Positions 51,508-59,542 of a DNA stretch of 64,000 nucleotides are shown in pieces. Every line of letters starts with the position of its first letter. Positions within the stretch are counted from its first letter, which is position 1. Made by a program: the position numbers and the translations under genes. The DNA comes from Chersky-840 sp035604715 (GTDB lineage: Bacteria > Actinomycetota > Acidimicrobiia > Acidimicrobiales > UBA8190). Below the pieces are notes generated by a model, which saw only the letters and a program-made list of their open reading frames with translations, was not told where the DNA came from and did no database searches. The stretch lies in contig CAVSWP010000008.1 in the NCBI GenBank assembly GCA_963731665.1, positions 124,001 through 188,000 on the forward strand, written 5' to 3'.

Positions 51508-52629
51508 GCACCCCGGCCCGGGCCCGAGGCCCACTCGGCGCCGTCGTGGTGGGGACCGGCTTCGGTTGCTACACCCACGTGCGGGCCCTGCGCCATGCCG
51601 GGTTCGAGGTCCGGGCCCTGGTGGGGCGGGACCCGGCCAAGACGGCCGAGCGCGCCGCGCATGTTCGAGGTGCCCGCGCTCCACCACCGATCTCAGCGAG
51701 GCGCTGGCGCTTCCCGGCGTGGACGCCGTCACCATCGCCACCCCGCCGCACACCCACGCCGAGCTGGCGCTCGAGGCCATCGCAGCCGGGAGGCACGTGC
51801 TGTGCGAGAAGCCCTTCGCCCGCGACAGCGCCGAGGCCGCCGTCGTGCTCGGCGCGGCGGAGAAGGGCGCGGTCGTGCACCTCCTGGGGACCGAGTTCCG
51901 CTTCGACGCCGGACAGGCCCTCCTGGCCCAGGCCGTCCGCCAGGGCCTGGTCGGGCACCCCCCGCATGGCCACTTGGGTCATGCACGTCCCCGTCCTCGT
52001 CGACCCCGAGGCGGTGGTGCCGTCGTGGTGGGCCGACGCCTCGGCCGGCGGGGGGTGGCTGGGGGCGCACGGATCCCAGCTGATCGACCAGATCCGCGCC
52101 ACCCTCGGCGACTTCGCCGGGGTCAGCGCGTCGCTCACGCACGTCATCGACCGCCCCATGACCGCCGACGACGGCTTCGTCGGTGCACTTCCGCATGGCC
52201 AACGGGTGCGTGGGGATGCTCCAGAGCACGGCATCCGATCGAGCCATCATGGTCGAGACGCGCGTGGCGGGGTCCACCGGCACAGCCTGGATCGACGGGG
52301 TGGGCGACAAGGTCAGGGTGGCCGACGGCGACGGGGTGCGCACCCTCGAGGTCCCCCACGGCCTGCGCTCGGCACCGGCCCCTCCCCTCCCCGACGGCGC
52401 CGTCACGACCACCTACGAGCAGATGATCACCTTCGGCGTCGAGTACTGGCCCTACACCCGCCTGGCGGCCGCCTTCCGGGACAGAATCCTGGACGTGGCG
52501 TCCGGCGGCCCGCAGCCGGCCACCTTCGCCGACGGCGTGGCCCAGATGGCCGTGCTCGACGCGGCCCGGCACTCGGCTCGACACGGCGGGCAGTGGACCG
52601 ACGTGGAGGCCACGACCGCCACTCGCTAG
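51504..52629 (+). CDS. Gfo/Idh/MocA-family oxidoreductase (three frameshifts)
   Basis: An NAD(P)-dependent dehydrogenase of about 370 residues. The Rossmann start AVVVGTGFGCYTHVRALRHAGFEVRALVGRD is followed, in a second frame, by LPGVDAVTIATPPHTHAELALEAIAAGRHVLCEKPFA, with the EKP motif whose Lys is catalytic. Then come WVMHVPVLVDPEAVVPSWWADASAGGGWLGAHGSQLIDQI and a final part with VGMLQSTASDRAIMVETRVAGSTGTAWIDG. Shifts lie near 51665, 51955 and 52180. GTG 51504 overlaps the isomerase stop. Paired isomerase and oxidoreductase genes suggest a polyol, sugar acid or aromatic-like substrate feeding the oxidoreductase complex. Confidence 0.82.
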
Positions 52630-52929
52630 CGCGGCGCGGCGCAGTCGACGTCGCTCCGGGATCCGCGAACACTCAAAGACGACGATGTACGGTCAGGCGC
52701 GTGGCCGTGACACGGCTGGCGCATTTCGAGGAGGACCGGTGAACCGCCGGGGGCCCCCAGCGCCGGTGGCGCGCCGCACTCCGAGGCAGCGAGGTGAGGT
52801 CCTCGTCGTCTCCTCCTCGGCCCGGCCCGGAGCTCGATGGGGACCAGCGCGACCACGGACAGTGACTCCTTTCAGTTCCCGGTCACTCGTGACGACGCAA
52901 CAGGGCATGGTCTTCGAGGAGGTGTCCCC
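52630..52929. other. Intergenic region
   Basis: About 300 bp without a convincing gene. Open frames here are short and Arg/Pro-rich. The end (52915-52929) carries GAGGAGG, the ribosome-binding site of the next small gene. Confidence 0.35.
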
Positions 52930-53187
52930 GTGAGCGTCGTCGACGCCGTCACCCCGGAGCACCCGGAAACAGCGCACCCGGGGACGGCTCCGAGCCCCGC
53001 GGTGGGGATGAAGGTGGCCGTGCGCAACCGCTACCTCGGCACCTGGAGCGCCGGGTTCGAAGTGGTGGCGCTGCACCTCGACGGGTACGCCATCAGAAGG
53101 ACGTCGGACGGCGCCGTGCTCCCCCAGGTCATCCCCTTCAGCGACGTGCGCGAGCCGTGGGGGTCGGCCAGCGACTGGATGAGCTGA
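52930..53187 (+). CDS. Small conserved actinobacterial protein
   Basis: An 85-residue protein. After a short variable N-terminus comes a beta-rich core, MKVAVRNRYLGTWSAGFEVVALHLDGYAIRRTSDGAVLPQVIPFSDVRE in continuous form, which resembles small actinobacterial proteins of unknown function (VRNRFDGxWxxGFEV pattern). GTG 52930 is chosen because GAGGAGG stands eight bases upstream. An upstream extension of the frame has no ribosome-binding site. No role can be assigned. Confidence 0.7.
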   Translation: MSVVDAVTPEHPETAHPGTAPSPAVGMKVAVRNRYLGTWSAGFEVVALHLDGYAIRRTSDGAVLPQVIPFSDVREPWGSASDWMS

Positions 53188-53307
53188 ACGCCCCAGGAAG
53201 GTCGAATCGTCACTTCTGACGACGACGCCACGAGCCAGCGGTGCTTCGCTGGTGCGGACCGACGATCCACGGCCAATCGGGGCCACGGTCACTCGGGGAG
53301 GAGATCG

Positions 53308-54861
53308 ATGGCCGGGACTTCGCGGCGCCCGGCAAGCGCGGTCTCCCGTCCCGGCCCGATCCTCGCCGTCTCGATCCTCGCCCTCTCGATCCTGAGCGTC
53401 GCCTTCTCACCCGCGGCCGGGGCCCGCGTGGCCGGAGGTGGAGGCGGGCACGGGGCGACGACGACGACGCTCACCGCCTGCACCCCGGCGGGAGCGCCGG
53501 TGCCGACGCGCCAGGGACGGCTGCTCGGTGTGGTCGCCCCCGTCTCGGCCAGCCCGGGCGCCTGTGGAGGCGCCGCCACCGGCACGGCGCGCCTGTCCCC
53601 CGCCCTCACCCCCGACATCTCGAGCGACGGCGGCCCGCCGACCACGGTGTCGAGCACCACGGTGTCGAGCACCACGACCACGGGCCGCCCGGCGGGGCGA
53701 GCCTCGGCGAGGAGCGCCCGGGACTACAGCGGGTCCCCACCGATCCTGCCCCACTCGGGCCCGGTCATGGGCGCCCCCGGGGCCCCCGGCGACGTCACCG
53801 TCACCCCCATCTTCTGGGACCCGGCGAGCACCATGTCCGCCAGCTACAAGAGCGTGATCGAGGGCTACGTCACCAACGTGGCCGCCGACGCCGGCAAGCG
53901 CACCAACGTCTTCTCCGTCGACGAGCAGTACGGGGCGGCCTACGACGTCCACGCCGGCACGCCCCTGGTGGTGACCGACCCCATCACCGACGGGTGCACC
54001 CCCGACGGCGGGGCGATCTACAGCGACGACTCGGGGTACTCCACGTGCGTCACCGATGCCCAGATCCGGACCGAGCTCGACACCGTGCTGGGCGCGCACG
54101 GCCTGCCGAGCGGCCTGGGCCATGCCTACGCGTTGTTCCTCCCCAAAGGCGTCGAGTCGTGTTTCGACTCCCGGGACAACGACGAGGGGGGCGAGTGCAC
54201 GGTGAGCAGCCAGGGGGGCGCCTTCTGTGCGTATCACTCGAGCACCGCCGGAGAGGCCATCTACGCCGATCTCCCCTTCCCCATCTACAGCTCGCTCACC
54301 GGGTTCACCTGCGGCTCGGAGGACACCTTCGGGACCAACGAATCACCCAACGGGCAACTCGACGCCGACGTGGAGCTGAGCCTGGTCGCCCACGAGCTCA
54401 ACGAGTCCATCACCGACCCCCTCGGCACGTCGTGGTACGACCGGCACGGCAACGAGATCGCCGACGACTGTGAGGGCTTCTACGGCGCCACTCTGGGTGT
54501 CAGCGGCGCCCTCTACAACCAGGTCATCAACGGCGCCCATTACCTCACCCAGGAGATGTTCTCCAACGAGGACTACCACGCCTCCAAGAACAGCGCCTGC
54601 GTCCAGCACGCCGACCTTCCCATGGCGTCGTTCAAGGTGACCCCGCGATCCCCCCGCGCCGGTCACTCCGTGCGCTTCAACGCCCGCAAGTCCAAGGGCA
54701 CCATCGTCACGTTCTCCTGGACCTTCGGCGACGCGTCCATGGGGTCGGGCCGCACCACGTCGCACGTCTTTCGGTCCGCCGGCACCTACGGCGTGACCCT
54801 GAAGGTGACCGACAGCGCCGGTGTCGCCGACTCCACTACGCAGGACGTGACCATCAGCTAG
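53308..54861 (+). CDS. Secreted protein with protease-like HELNE motif and C-terminal PKD domain
   Basis: A 517-residue exported protein. A long signal segment (ILAVSILALSILSVAFSPAAG) and a Thr/Ser-rich region precede a domain resembling the plant/bacterial PHI-1/EXORDIUM-like group: VTVTPIFWDP, SVIEGYVTNVAADAGKRTNVFSVDEQY, and LSLVAHELNESITDPLGTSWYDRHGNEIADDC, where HELNE followed by TDP looks metal-binding. Residues 435-517 form a PKD domain (ITFSWTFGDAS-like, HVFRSAGTYGVTLKVTDSAG). GAGGAG precedes ATG 53308. Peptidase activity is possible but not shown; it could act on the cell surface or on external protein. Confidence 0.75.
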   Translation: MAGTSRRPASAVSRPGPILAVSILALSILSVAFSPAAGARVAGGGGGHGATTTTLTACTPAGAPVPTRQGRLLGVVAPVSASPGACGGAATGTARLSPALTPDISSDGGPPTTVSSTTVSSTTTTGRPAGRASARSARDYSGSPPILPHSGPVMGAPGAPGDVTVTPIFWDPASTMSASYKSVIEGYVTNVAADAGKRTNVFSVDEQYGAAYDVHAGTPLVVTDPITDGCTPDGGAIYSDDSGYSTCVTDAQIRTELDTVLGAHGLPSGLGHAYALFLPKGVESCFDSRDNDEGGECTVSSQGGAFCAYHSSTAGEAIYADLPFPIYSSLTGFTCGSEDTFGTNESPNGQLDADVELSLVAHELNESITDPLGTSWYDRHGNEIADDCEGFYGATLGVSGALYNQVINGAHYLTQEMFSNEDYHASKNSACVQHADLPMASFKVTPRSPRAGHSVRFNARKSKGTIVTFSWTFGDASMGSGRTTSHVFRSAGTYGVTLKVTDSAGVADSTTQDVTIS

Positions 54862-54879
54862 CCCCGGTGGCCGCCGGGG

Positions 54880-55353
54880 CTAGCTGGCGACGCTCACCAC
54901 GAACCGTCGCATCACCGCGGTCACCCCGATGCAGTGCGTCCCGGCCATGGTGCACAGGATTCCCGAGGGCCCCACCGTGCTCAAGGTGGCCGTACCGGGG
55001 CCGACGCCGACGAACACCGAGCAGGTGGCGTCGAGGGGGCAGGCCGCCGGGCTTCGCTGCCCGCTGCGGACGAGCACGCCCGGGGCACTCGAGGCCGGTG
55101 CCACCCACGGGACGAGGCGGCCGGACCGGTCGTATGACGAGCTCGTGAGCTCGACCTCCACCGTCCCCCCGACGGTGATGGCGCTCGGGGTGGTGGTCGA
55201 CTCGGTGATGACCACCGGACCGGGGCTCGTGGTGGCGGGCGGCCCCACCGGGGCCGACGTCGAGGAGCTCGTCGCCACTCCCGAGGGGGCCGACCCCCCG
55301 CAGGCGGCCGCCGTCACCGCCAACACCGCAACGAGAAGGGCCGGGCGGCGCAC
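54880..55353 (-). CDS. Secreted lipoprotein of unknown function
   Basis: A 157-residue lipoprotein. The start GTG 55353 follows AGGAGG closely; RRPALLVAVLAVTAAACGG is a signal peptide with lipobox. A Ser/Thr/Pro linker and a beta-rich domain follow (TVGGTVEVELTSSSYDRSGRLVPWVAPAS, four Cys including PLDATCSVFVGVGPGTATLS and GILCTMAGTHCIG). The family is not recognised. The frame is open upstream into the VOC gene, producing an apparent fusion with a signal peptide in its middle, which makes no biological sense. Confidence 0.65.
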   Translation of the reverse strand: MRRPALLVAVLAVTAAACGGSAPSGVATSSSTSAPVGPPATTSPGPVVITESTTTPSAITVGGTVEVELTSSSYDRSGRLVPWVAPASSAPGVLVRSGQRSPAACPLDATCSVFVGVGPGTATLSTVGPSGILCTMAGTHCIGVTAVMRRFVVSVAS

Positions 55354-55421
55354 GCCTCCTACTCTCGACGGCCGCCGCCACCGATGTCGAACCCCACGGC
55401 CCCTCGGGTGGGCCAACGGTG

Positions 55422-55833
55422 TCACTTGCGTGCGCTGCGTGCAGCTGTACCAGTTACCCGAGTCGTCTCGGAGCACGGCCTCGATCCCGTAGGGCCGCGG
55501 CTCGGGAGATTGGGTGAACTCGACGCCGCGTCCCACCAGGTCTTGGTGATCGGCCCGGCAGTCGGTGGTGGCCATGACCCCGGGGCTGAGCGCACCCTTG
55601 GCCACCAGCGCCCGCACCTGCTCGGCGGTGTCGGCGTCGAGCATGGAATGCGACGGGTTCATCAGCACCAGCTCCTGGTCGGAGCTTCCCGGGGGACGAA
55701 CCGTCAACCAGCGCATGCCGTTGTCGAGCACGAGGTCGTTGGTGAGCTCGAAACCGAGGTCCTTGGTGTAGAACTCCTTGGCCGAGTCCTGGTCGAGAAC
55801 CCACACCGACACGATGGCGATGCCCTTGATCAC
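55422..55833 (-). CDS. VOC-family (glyoxalase-like) protein
   Basis: A single VOC domain of about 135 residues: IAIVSVWVLDQDSAKEFYTKDLGFELTNDLVLDNGMRWLTVRPPGS in continuous form, LVLMNPSHSM, and the typical ending GIEAVLRDDSGNWYSCTQR. The family ends here, but the frame stays open into the lipoprotein gene. A one-base change just before 55422 would give Arg-Lys followed by TGA at 55422-55424, so I end the gene there. GAGGAGG is near ATG 55833. The function may be resistance or detoxification; the substrate is unknown. Confidence 0.82.
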
Positions 55834-55916
55834 GTGCGCCTCCTCGTCGACACCATTGCAACGTCACCGTAGGCGGCGAGGGCCGAGACCAGCTGTGCTC
55901 GCCCCGGGGGGCGACG

Positions 55917-56606
55917 TCAGGCGATGATCTCCATGCGCAGACCCCGGCGATCGCAGTCGCCGCCCAGCCGGAGGTGCTCGCCAGCCAGCCAACGCCGGGC
56001 ACTCCAGGCCACGGCGAAGGCGTCGAGGACGTCGTCGGGGCTCGCCCCCCGCACCCGCCCGTCGGCGTGCCCGTCCACATCGGGGAACACGGCGCGCAGC
56101 GCGGCGAGGCGCTCGGCCCGGCCGGCCGGGCACCTCTTGGCATACGCCATGGGCCGGCCCGTCATGGCCGTGAAACTCACCTCGGGGTGGACCTCGACCA
56201 CCCGGTCCTGACGATCGGGCGTCATGACCCGGTCCATCTCGCCCACCTTGGACAAGATGCCGTAGGCCTGTCGTGACAAGCTCTTGCCGGACAGGGCCAC
56301 CCCCCGCCCGGCGGCCTCCTCGTACGTGGTGGCCCCGAGCATGGCCCGCAACGGCGCAGGGAAGACCGAGGCCCTCCGGGGACCGACCATGATGCGAGCC
56401 TCGACGTCACAGCGGCGCGGCCCCACGTCGGGCAGCCCGATCGGGATGTCCACGCCCACGGTGGCCAGGTCCCCCGATTCGAGCTCCCCCATGACCTCGC
56501 CCAGGTCGGTGATGCGCCTGACCGCGCACGGCGCGCCAAGCGCGGCGCCCGTCGTGACGACCACCCAGCCCCGGCGGCACCCGTCGAGCCCGGCCACTTT
56601 GGGCAC
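55917..56606 (-). CDS. DUF429-domain protein
   Basis: A 229-residue DUF429 protein, a predicted RNase H-like nuclease family without settled function. The core reads VAGLDGCRRGWVVVTTG, VGVDIPIGLPDVGPRRCDVEARIMVGPRRASVFPAP, and EVHPEVSFTAMTGRPM, ending DDVLDAFAVAWSARRW; the Asp/Glu residues match the metal-binding pattern of the fold. GTG 56606 or 56621 is the likely start, just after the upstream gene's stop at 56629. Confidence 0.88.
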   Translation of the reverse strand: MPKVAGLDGCRRGWVVVTTGAALGAPCAVRRITDLGEVMGELESGDLATVGVDIPIGLPDVGPRRCDVEARIMVGPRRASVFPAPLRAMLGATTYEEAAGRGVALSGKSLSRQAYGILSKVGEMDRVMTPDRQDRVVEVHPEVSFTAMTGRPMAYAKRCPAGRAERLAALRAVFPDVDGHADGRVRGASPDDVLDAFAVAWSARRWLAGEHLRLGGDCDRRGLRMEIIA

Positions 56607-56628
56607 GGCGGCGCCCCGCACCCCCGGC

Positions 56629-57537
56629 TCAGCGGCGACGGTGATGCCGGCGCCCCGCACGCCCCGGCCGGGGCGCGAGATTGCCGGAGCAGAACCCTGC
56701 GGCGCTGTGGCCGTAGTGACTGCTCGCCCAGGGCGACCGCACCACGGCGGTGGCAAAGGTCGTACACGACGCCGTCCCCCTCCGCAGCACAGCCAGGATG
56801 CGGGCGTAGCTCGGGTTGGACAGCAGTGTGGCGGCCGTCGCCTTCACGCCGGCGGCCATGGTGGGGAAGATCGGTATCCCGGTGTCCTGACCACTCGCCG
56901 TGAACTGGTGAGGATTGCCGGAGGCACCCAGCGACGTGTTGAGGGGGTTGTCGGCCCACAGTCCCCCTTCGTTGCCCATCCAGCGCCCGAGCAGGCTCAC
57001 GTTGTCGGCCGTCACCGGGATGCGCTGCGTGCCGCCGGACTGCTGGTCCACGGCCACGATGAGCGCCGCGGCCACCTGGGCCGAACCACTCGGGCCCGGC
57101 GCCGTCGCAGGCGACGGAGACGGCGACGACGTCGTGGGGGGAGGTGCAGGCGCCGGGCTCGGACTCTCGGGAGCGGGCTGAGAAACCGGACCGGTGGCAG
57201 GAACCCCGGTGGTGGGCGCACTGGCCACCGGAGTCGTGACGGCCGCACTGGCCACCGGAGTCGTGACGGCCGCACTGGCCACCGGAGTCGTGACGGCCGG
57301 CGTGGTTGACGCTGGAGCAGTCGGCGGGGTCGTGACGGCCGGCGTGGTGGAGGCTGGGGTCGTGACGGCCGGGGTGGTGACGGTGGGAGCGGAACGGGCG
57401 TCGTCGGCGCGAGGATGCGACCCTGCCGAGGCCGTGGCCACCGAGAGAAGCAGCGACGAGCCCGCGACCACGACTGCCACCCCGGCCACGGTCACGATCG
57501 CTTGTCGGCGACCGCCCCGGCGTCGCTGTCCCGTCAT
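56629..57537 (-). CDS. Secreted Thr/Pro-rich protein with a cysteine-containing C-terminal domain
   Basis: A 302-residue exported protein. A basic N-terminus and hydrophobic segment (AIVTVAGVAVVVAGSSLLLSVATASAG) are followed by a low-complexity region of TTPAVTTPVASAA repeats and a Pro/Ser linker (residues 45-150). The folded domain (VSLLGRWMGNEGGLWADNPLNTSLGASG, IPIFPTMAAGVKATAATLLSNPSYARILAVLRRG) resembles small secreted lysozyme/peptidoglycan-associated domains in style, but I cannot name a family. The final Arg/His-rich residues look like a readthrough tail. It is probably anchored in or acts on the envelope. Confidence 0.65.
   Translation of the reverse strand: MTGQRRRGGRRQAIVTVAGVAVVVAGSSLLLSVATASAGSHPRADDARSAPTVTTPAVTTPASTTPAVTTPPTAPASTTPAVTTPVASAAVTTPVASAAVTTPVASAPTTGVPATGPVSQPAPESPSPAPAPPPTTSSPSPSPATAPGPSGSAQVAAALIVAVDQQSGGTQRIPVTADNVSLLGRWMGNEGGLWADNPLNTSLGASGNPHQFTASGQDTGIPIFPTMAAGVKATAATLLSNPSYARILAVLRRGTASCTTFATAVVRSPWASSHYGHSAAGFCSGNLAPRPGRAGRRHHRRR
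57218..57298 (-). repeat. Three exact 27-bp tandem repeats in the Thr/Pro-rich gene
   Basis: The 27-bp unit beginning GCACTGGCCACCGGAGTCGT occurs three times in a row (57218, 57245, 57272), encoding ASAAVTTPV. Shorter variants extend on both sides. The repeat number likely varies between strains by slippage, changing linker length. Confidence 0.85.
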
Positions 57538-57613
57538 CTCGCCCCCTGCGACGAATCATATGGCCCACGCCCGTCATCGGTCTATGCCCACCGGGCCCCG
57601 TTCTCCAGGTGGC

Positions 57614-58687
57614 TCAAAGGTGGAAATCGGATCGCATCGAGGCCGCCGCCGCGGCCTCCCCCAGGGGCGGGAGGCTCAGCAACTGCTCGGTGGTAAGGAG
57701 AAGTGAGTAATGGGAGAACGCCGTGTGGGACACCGTCGAGCTCGGCACCGTCGGGGCGATCACCGTGGTGGGGACGTGATTGTCGGTCGTCCCCTCGTCA
57801 TAGGTGACGAAGACCACCAGTTGTCCGGCCTTGTAGGGGGCGCTGTCGAGGATCGTGGGCACGAACTGCGCGAGCCACCGGTCGCCGCTGGAGACAGGGC
57901 AGCTGTGGGCGTCGTCACAGAGGTTGGGCGTGACGAACGAGAAGCTGGGCAGGTCCCCCGAAGCCAGAGCCTCAACGAGCGGACCACTGGTCAAAGTCCC
58001 CAGGGGCACGTCATGGAGGAGACACGAAGCCCGCAGGGTCGTGTAGTAGACGGCGGGATTGTGGCGGGGAGCGTAAAGGCCTTGACCGGTCAGCACGCAA
58101 TTCCCGGGCATGGACTCGTCGTAGCCGGCCCATTGCAGGCCGGCCGCCTGAACCTGCGAGAACAGGGAGGGGGCCGCCAACGGGTGCGTCGACGGGTCGC
58201 CGTCATCGGAGATCCCGAAGGTCGAGCCGCCCGTGGCAGCCAGGTAGTTCGGCAACGAGGGATGCGAGATCGCCGAGTAATTGGCCGCCAACCCGCATTC
58301 GGTGGCCAGGGCCGTCTGGTAGGGGGCATCCGGTGCCCCGATGACGGCGCCGTAGCTCTCGTTCTCCATCCAGATCCACAGCACGTGCCGATAGTCCGCA
58401 GCCATGCTGTGTCCGCAGGGATCGGCGGCAGACACGTCGTTCGGCGATGTGACGGTGGTGGTGGTGACGGCCGGGGACGCCGGCGTGGTAGTCGAGGTCT
58501 TCGGCGACGCCGGTGAGGCCGCGGGACGGGTGGCTGCGCATGCTCCCAGGAGCACGGCGAGCGCCACCACCCCCATCAGCGCCTTCGGGCGGCACCGCCC
58601 GTACGGAGTGCCGACGTCGTCTCGAGGAACCTTCGACACCTGTTCGATCACTCGCTTCGGGAGGCCGGCGCCAGGGTCGGGGCTCAC
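57614..58687 (-). CDS. Phosphoesterase (acid phosphatase/phospholipase C superfamily), lipoprotein
   Basis: A 357-residue exported hydrolase of the AcpA/phospholipase C type (alkaline-phosphatase-like fold). A lipobox LLGAC lies near residue 49. The catalytic domain starts YRHVLWIWMENESYGAVIG (metal-ligand Glu-Asn), continues SAISHPSLPNYLAATGG (nucleophile region), SFSFVTPNLCDDAHSC, and VVFVTYDEGTTDNHVPTTVIAP with the metal-binding Asp-Glu and His. GTG 58687 has GGGGAGAGG upstream; ATG 58576, just before the signal segment, is an alternative. It probably releases phosphate from organic phosphates outside the cell. Confidence 0.88.
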   Translation of the reverse strand: MSPDPGAGLPKRVIEQVSKVPRDDVGTPYGRCRPKALMGVVALAVLLGACAATRPAASPASPKTSTTTPASPAVTTTTVTSPNDVSAADPCGHSMAADYRHVLWIWMENESYGAVIGAPDAPYQTALATECGLAANYSAISHPSLPNYLAATGGSTFGISDDGDPSTHPLAAPSLFSQVQAAGLQWAGYDESMPGNCVLTGQGLYAPRHNPAVYYTTLRASCLLHDVPLGTLTSGPLVEALASGDLPSFSFVTPNLCDDAHSCPVSSGDRWLAQFVPTILDSAPYKAGQLVVFVTYDEGTTDNHVPTTVIAPTVPSSTVSHTAFSHYSLLLTTEQLLSLPPLGEAAAAASMRSDFHL

Positions 58688-58750
58688 CGACCTCTCCCCG
58701 TCACCGGTATCGCCGTGTCCCCAATCGGGACGTGGCTGGCCGGCAGCTGG

Positions 58751-58990
58751 CTACCAAAACCGGCGAGTTTGCCGCTGGGCACGGTACACGTTCCATCCGA
58801 CCATGGCAGCGGTGAACCCCGCCACCCCGGCAAAAGCCGTGACGGCCCACCCGTCCTGAGATACCACGGCCCCCGTAAGGGCCAGCGCCACAACGATGAG
58901 ACCGGCGAGATCGGCCAGGAGCCGCACCGTGCCCAGGCTAGGTCTGCCCGCACCGGCACGGATGACGAGTCCGGCGGCCGAGGACGCCAA
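58751..58990 (-). CDS. Small two-helix membrane protein
   Basis: About 79 residues from TTG 58990 (or fewer from an internal GTG). Two hydrophobic segments are evident (TVRLLADLAGLIVVALALTGAVVS and VTAFAGVAGFTAAMVGWNVY), and the protein ends with a basic tail RAQRQTRRFW. The frame is open upstream but that part lacks protein character. No ribosome-binding site is convincing. It is probably a real small membrane protein of unknown function, but confidence is limited. Confidence 0.42.
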   Translation of the reverse strand: MASSAAGLVIRAGAGRPSLGTVRLLADLAGLIVVALALTGAVVSQDGWAVTAFAGVAGFTAAMVGWNVYRAQRQTRRFW

Positions 58991-59044
58991 GCTCGGGTGG
59001 GCGATAGAATCCGGGAGGGCGAAAGCTGGAGCCGGGGGGGTCCA

Positions 59045-59323
59045 ATGAGCGAGACGAGGGTCGATTACCACACAGACCCGGATCGATATGTGGCGTCGTT
59101 CTGCCGCATCGGCGGCCACATTGCGTGCCAGACACGAGGGATCTTCCGTTGTGCGTGCGCCTGCCATCAAGAGGTCCGCAAGGATGAGGGCGACATCCGC
59201 AAGGATGAGGGGGACCGGGGAGCGGTGCACCACTGGCTGGGCGCTCACGAGTCCGGGGCGGTAAACAACCGACAGCCCCGCAGCGCCAAAGGCAAGGACG
59301 AGGAATCGAGTGGAGGAACGTGA
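59045..59323 (+). CDS. Small hypothetical protein with Cys cluster and RKDEGD repeat
   Basis: A 92-residue protein starting at ATG 59045 behind a G-rich ribosome-binding site. Residues 1-35 carry cysteines and histidines (FCRIGGHIACQTRGIFRCACACHQE), suggestive of a small metal-binding motif. An 18-bp direct repeat (59182-59217 region) gives RKDEGDIRKDEGD. The remainder is hydrophilic. Its end overlaps the next small gene by 14 bases. The family is not recognised. Base composition is lower in GC than in the core genes, in keeping with an accessory origin. Confidence 0.5.
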   Translation: MSETRVDYHTDPDRYVASFCRIGGHIACQTRGIFRCACACHQEVRKDEGDIRKDEGDRGAVHHWLGAHESGAVNNRQPRSAKGKDEESSGGT

Positions 59324-59531
59324 GATCACGAGGCTCGTGTGGCAAGAAGCCGGGGAGGACATCTACCTGATCTACTCCGACGGTGACCCTGAGCACCTGA
59401 TCGGCACCCTGAAAGTCGCCAGTAGCTTCGCCGCAGATGTCGGGCTCACACTCGAACAGGACGCCCACGGGACGGTGCAGTGGGGCCGGCCGGACATCGC
59501 ACAGAGCGTCGGCACTCAAGGAGGGGCGTAG
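59310..59531 (+). CDS. Small hypothetical protein
   Basis: A 73-residue acidic protein from GTG 59310: EEREITRLVWQEAGEDIYLIYSDGDPEHLIGTLKVASSFAADVGLTLEQDAHGTVQWGR in continuous form, with alternating hydrophobic residues that suggest a small alpha/beta fold. The start overlaps the end of the preceding gene, so the two are probably co-expressed. No family is recognised. It ends 12 bp before the converging dehydrogenase gene. Confidence 0.5.
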   Translation: MEEREITRLVWQEAGEDIYLIYSDGDPEHLIGTLKVASSFAADVGLTLEQDAHGTVQWGRPDIAQSVGTQGGA

Positions 59532-59542
59532 CTCCTGATCGA

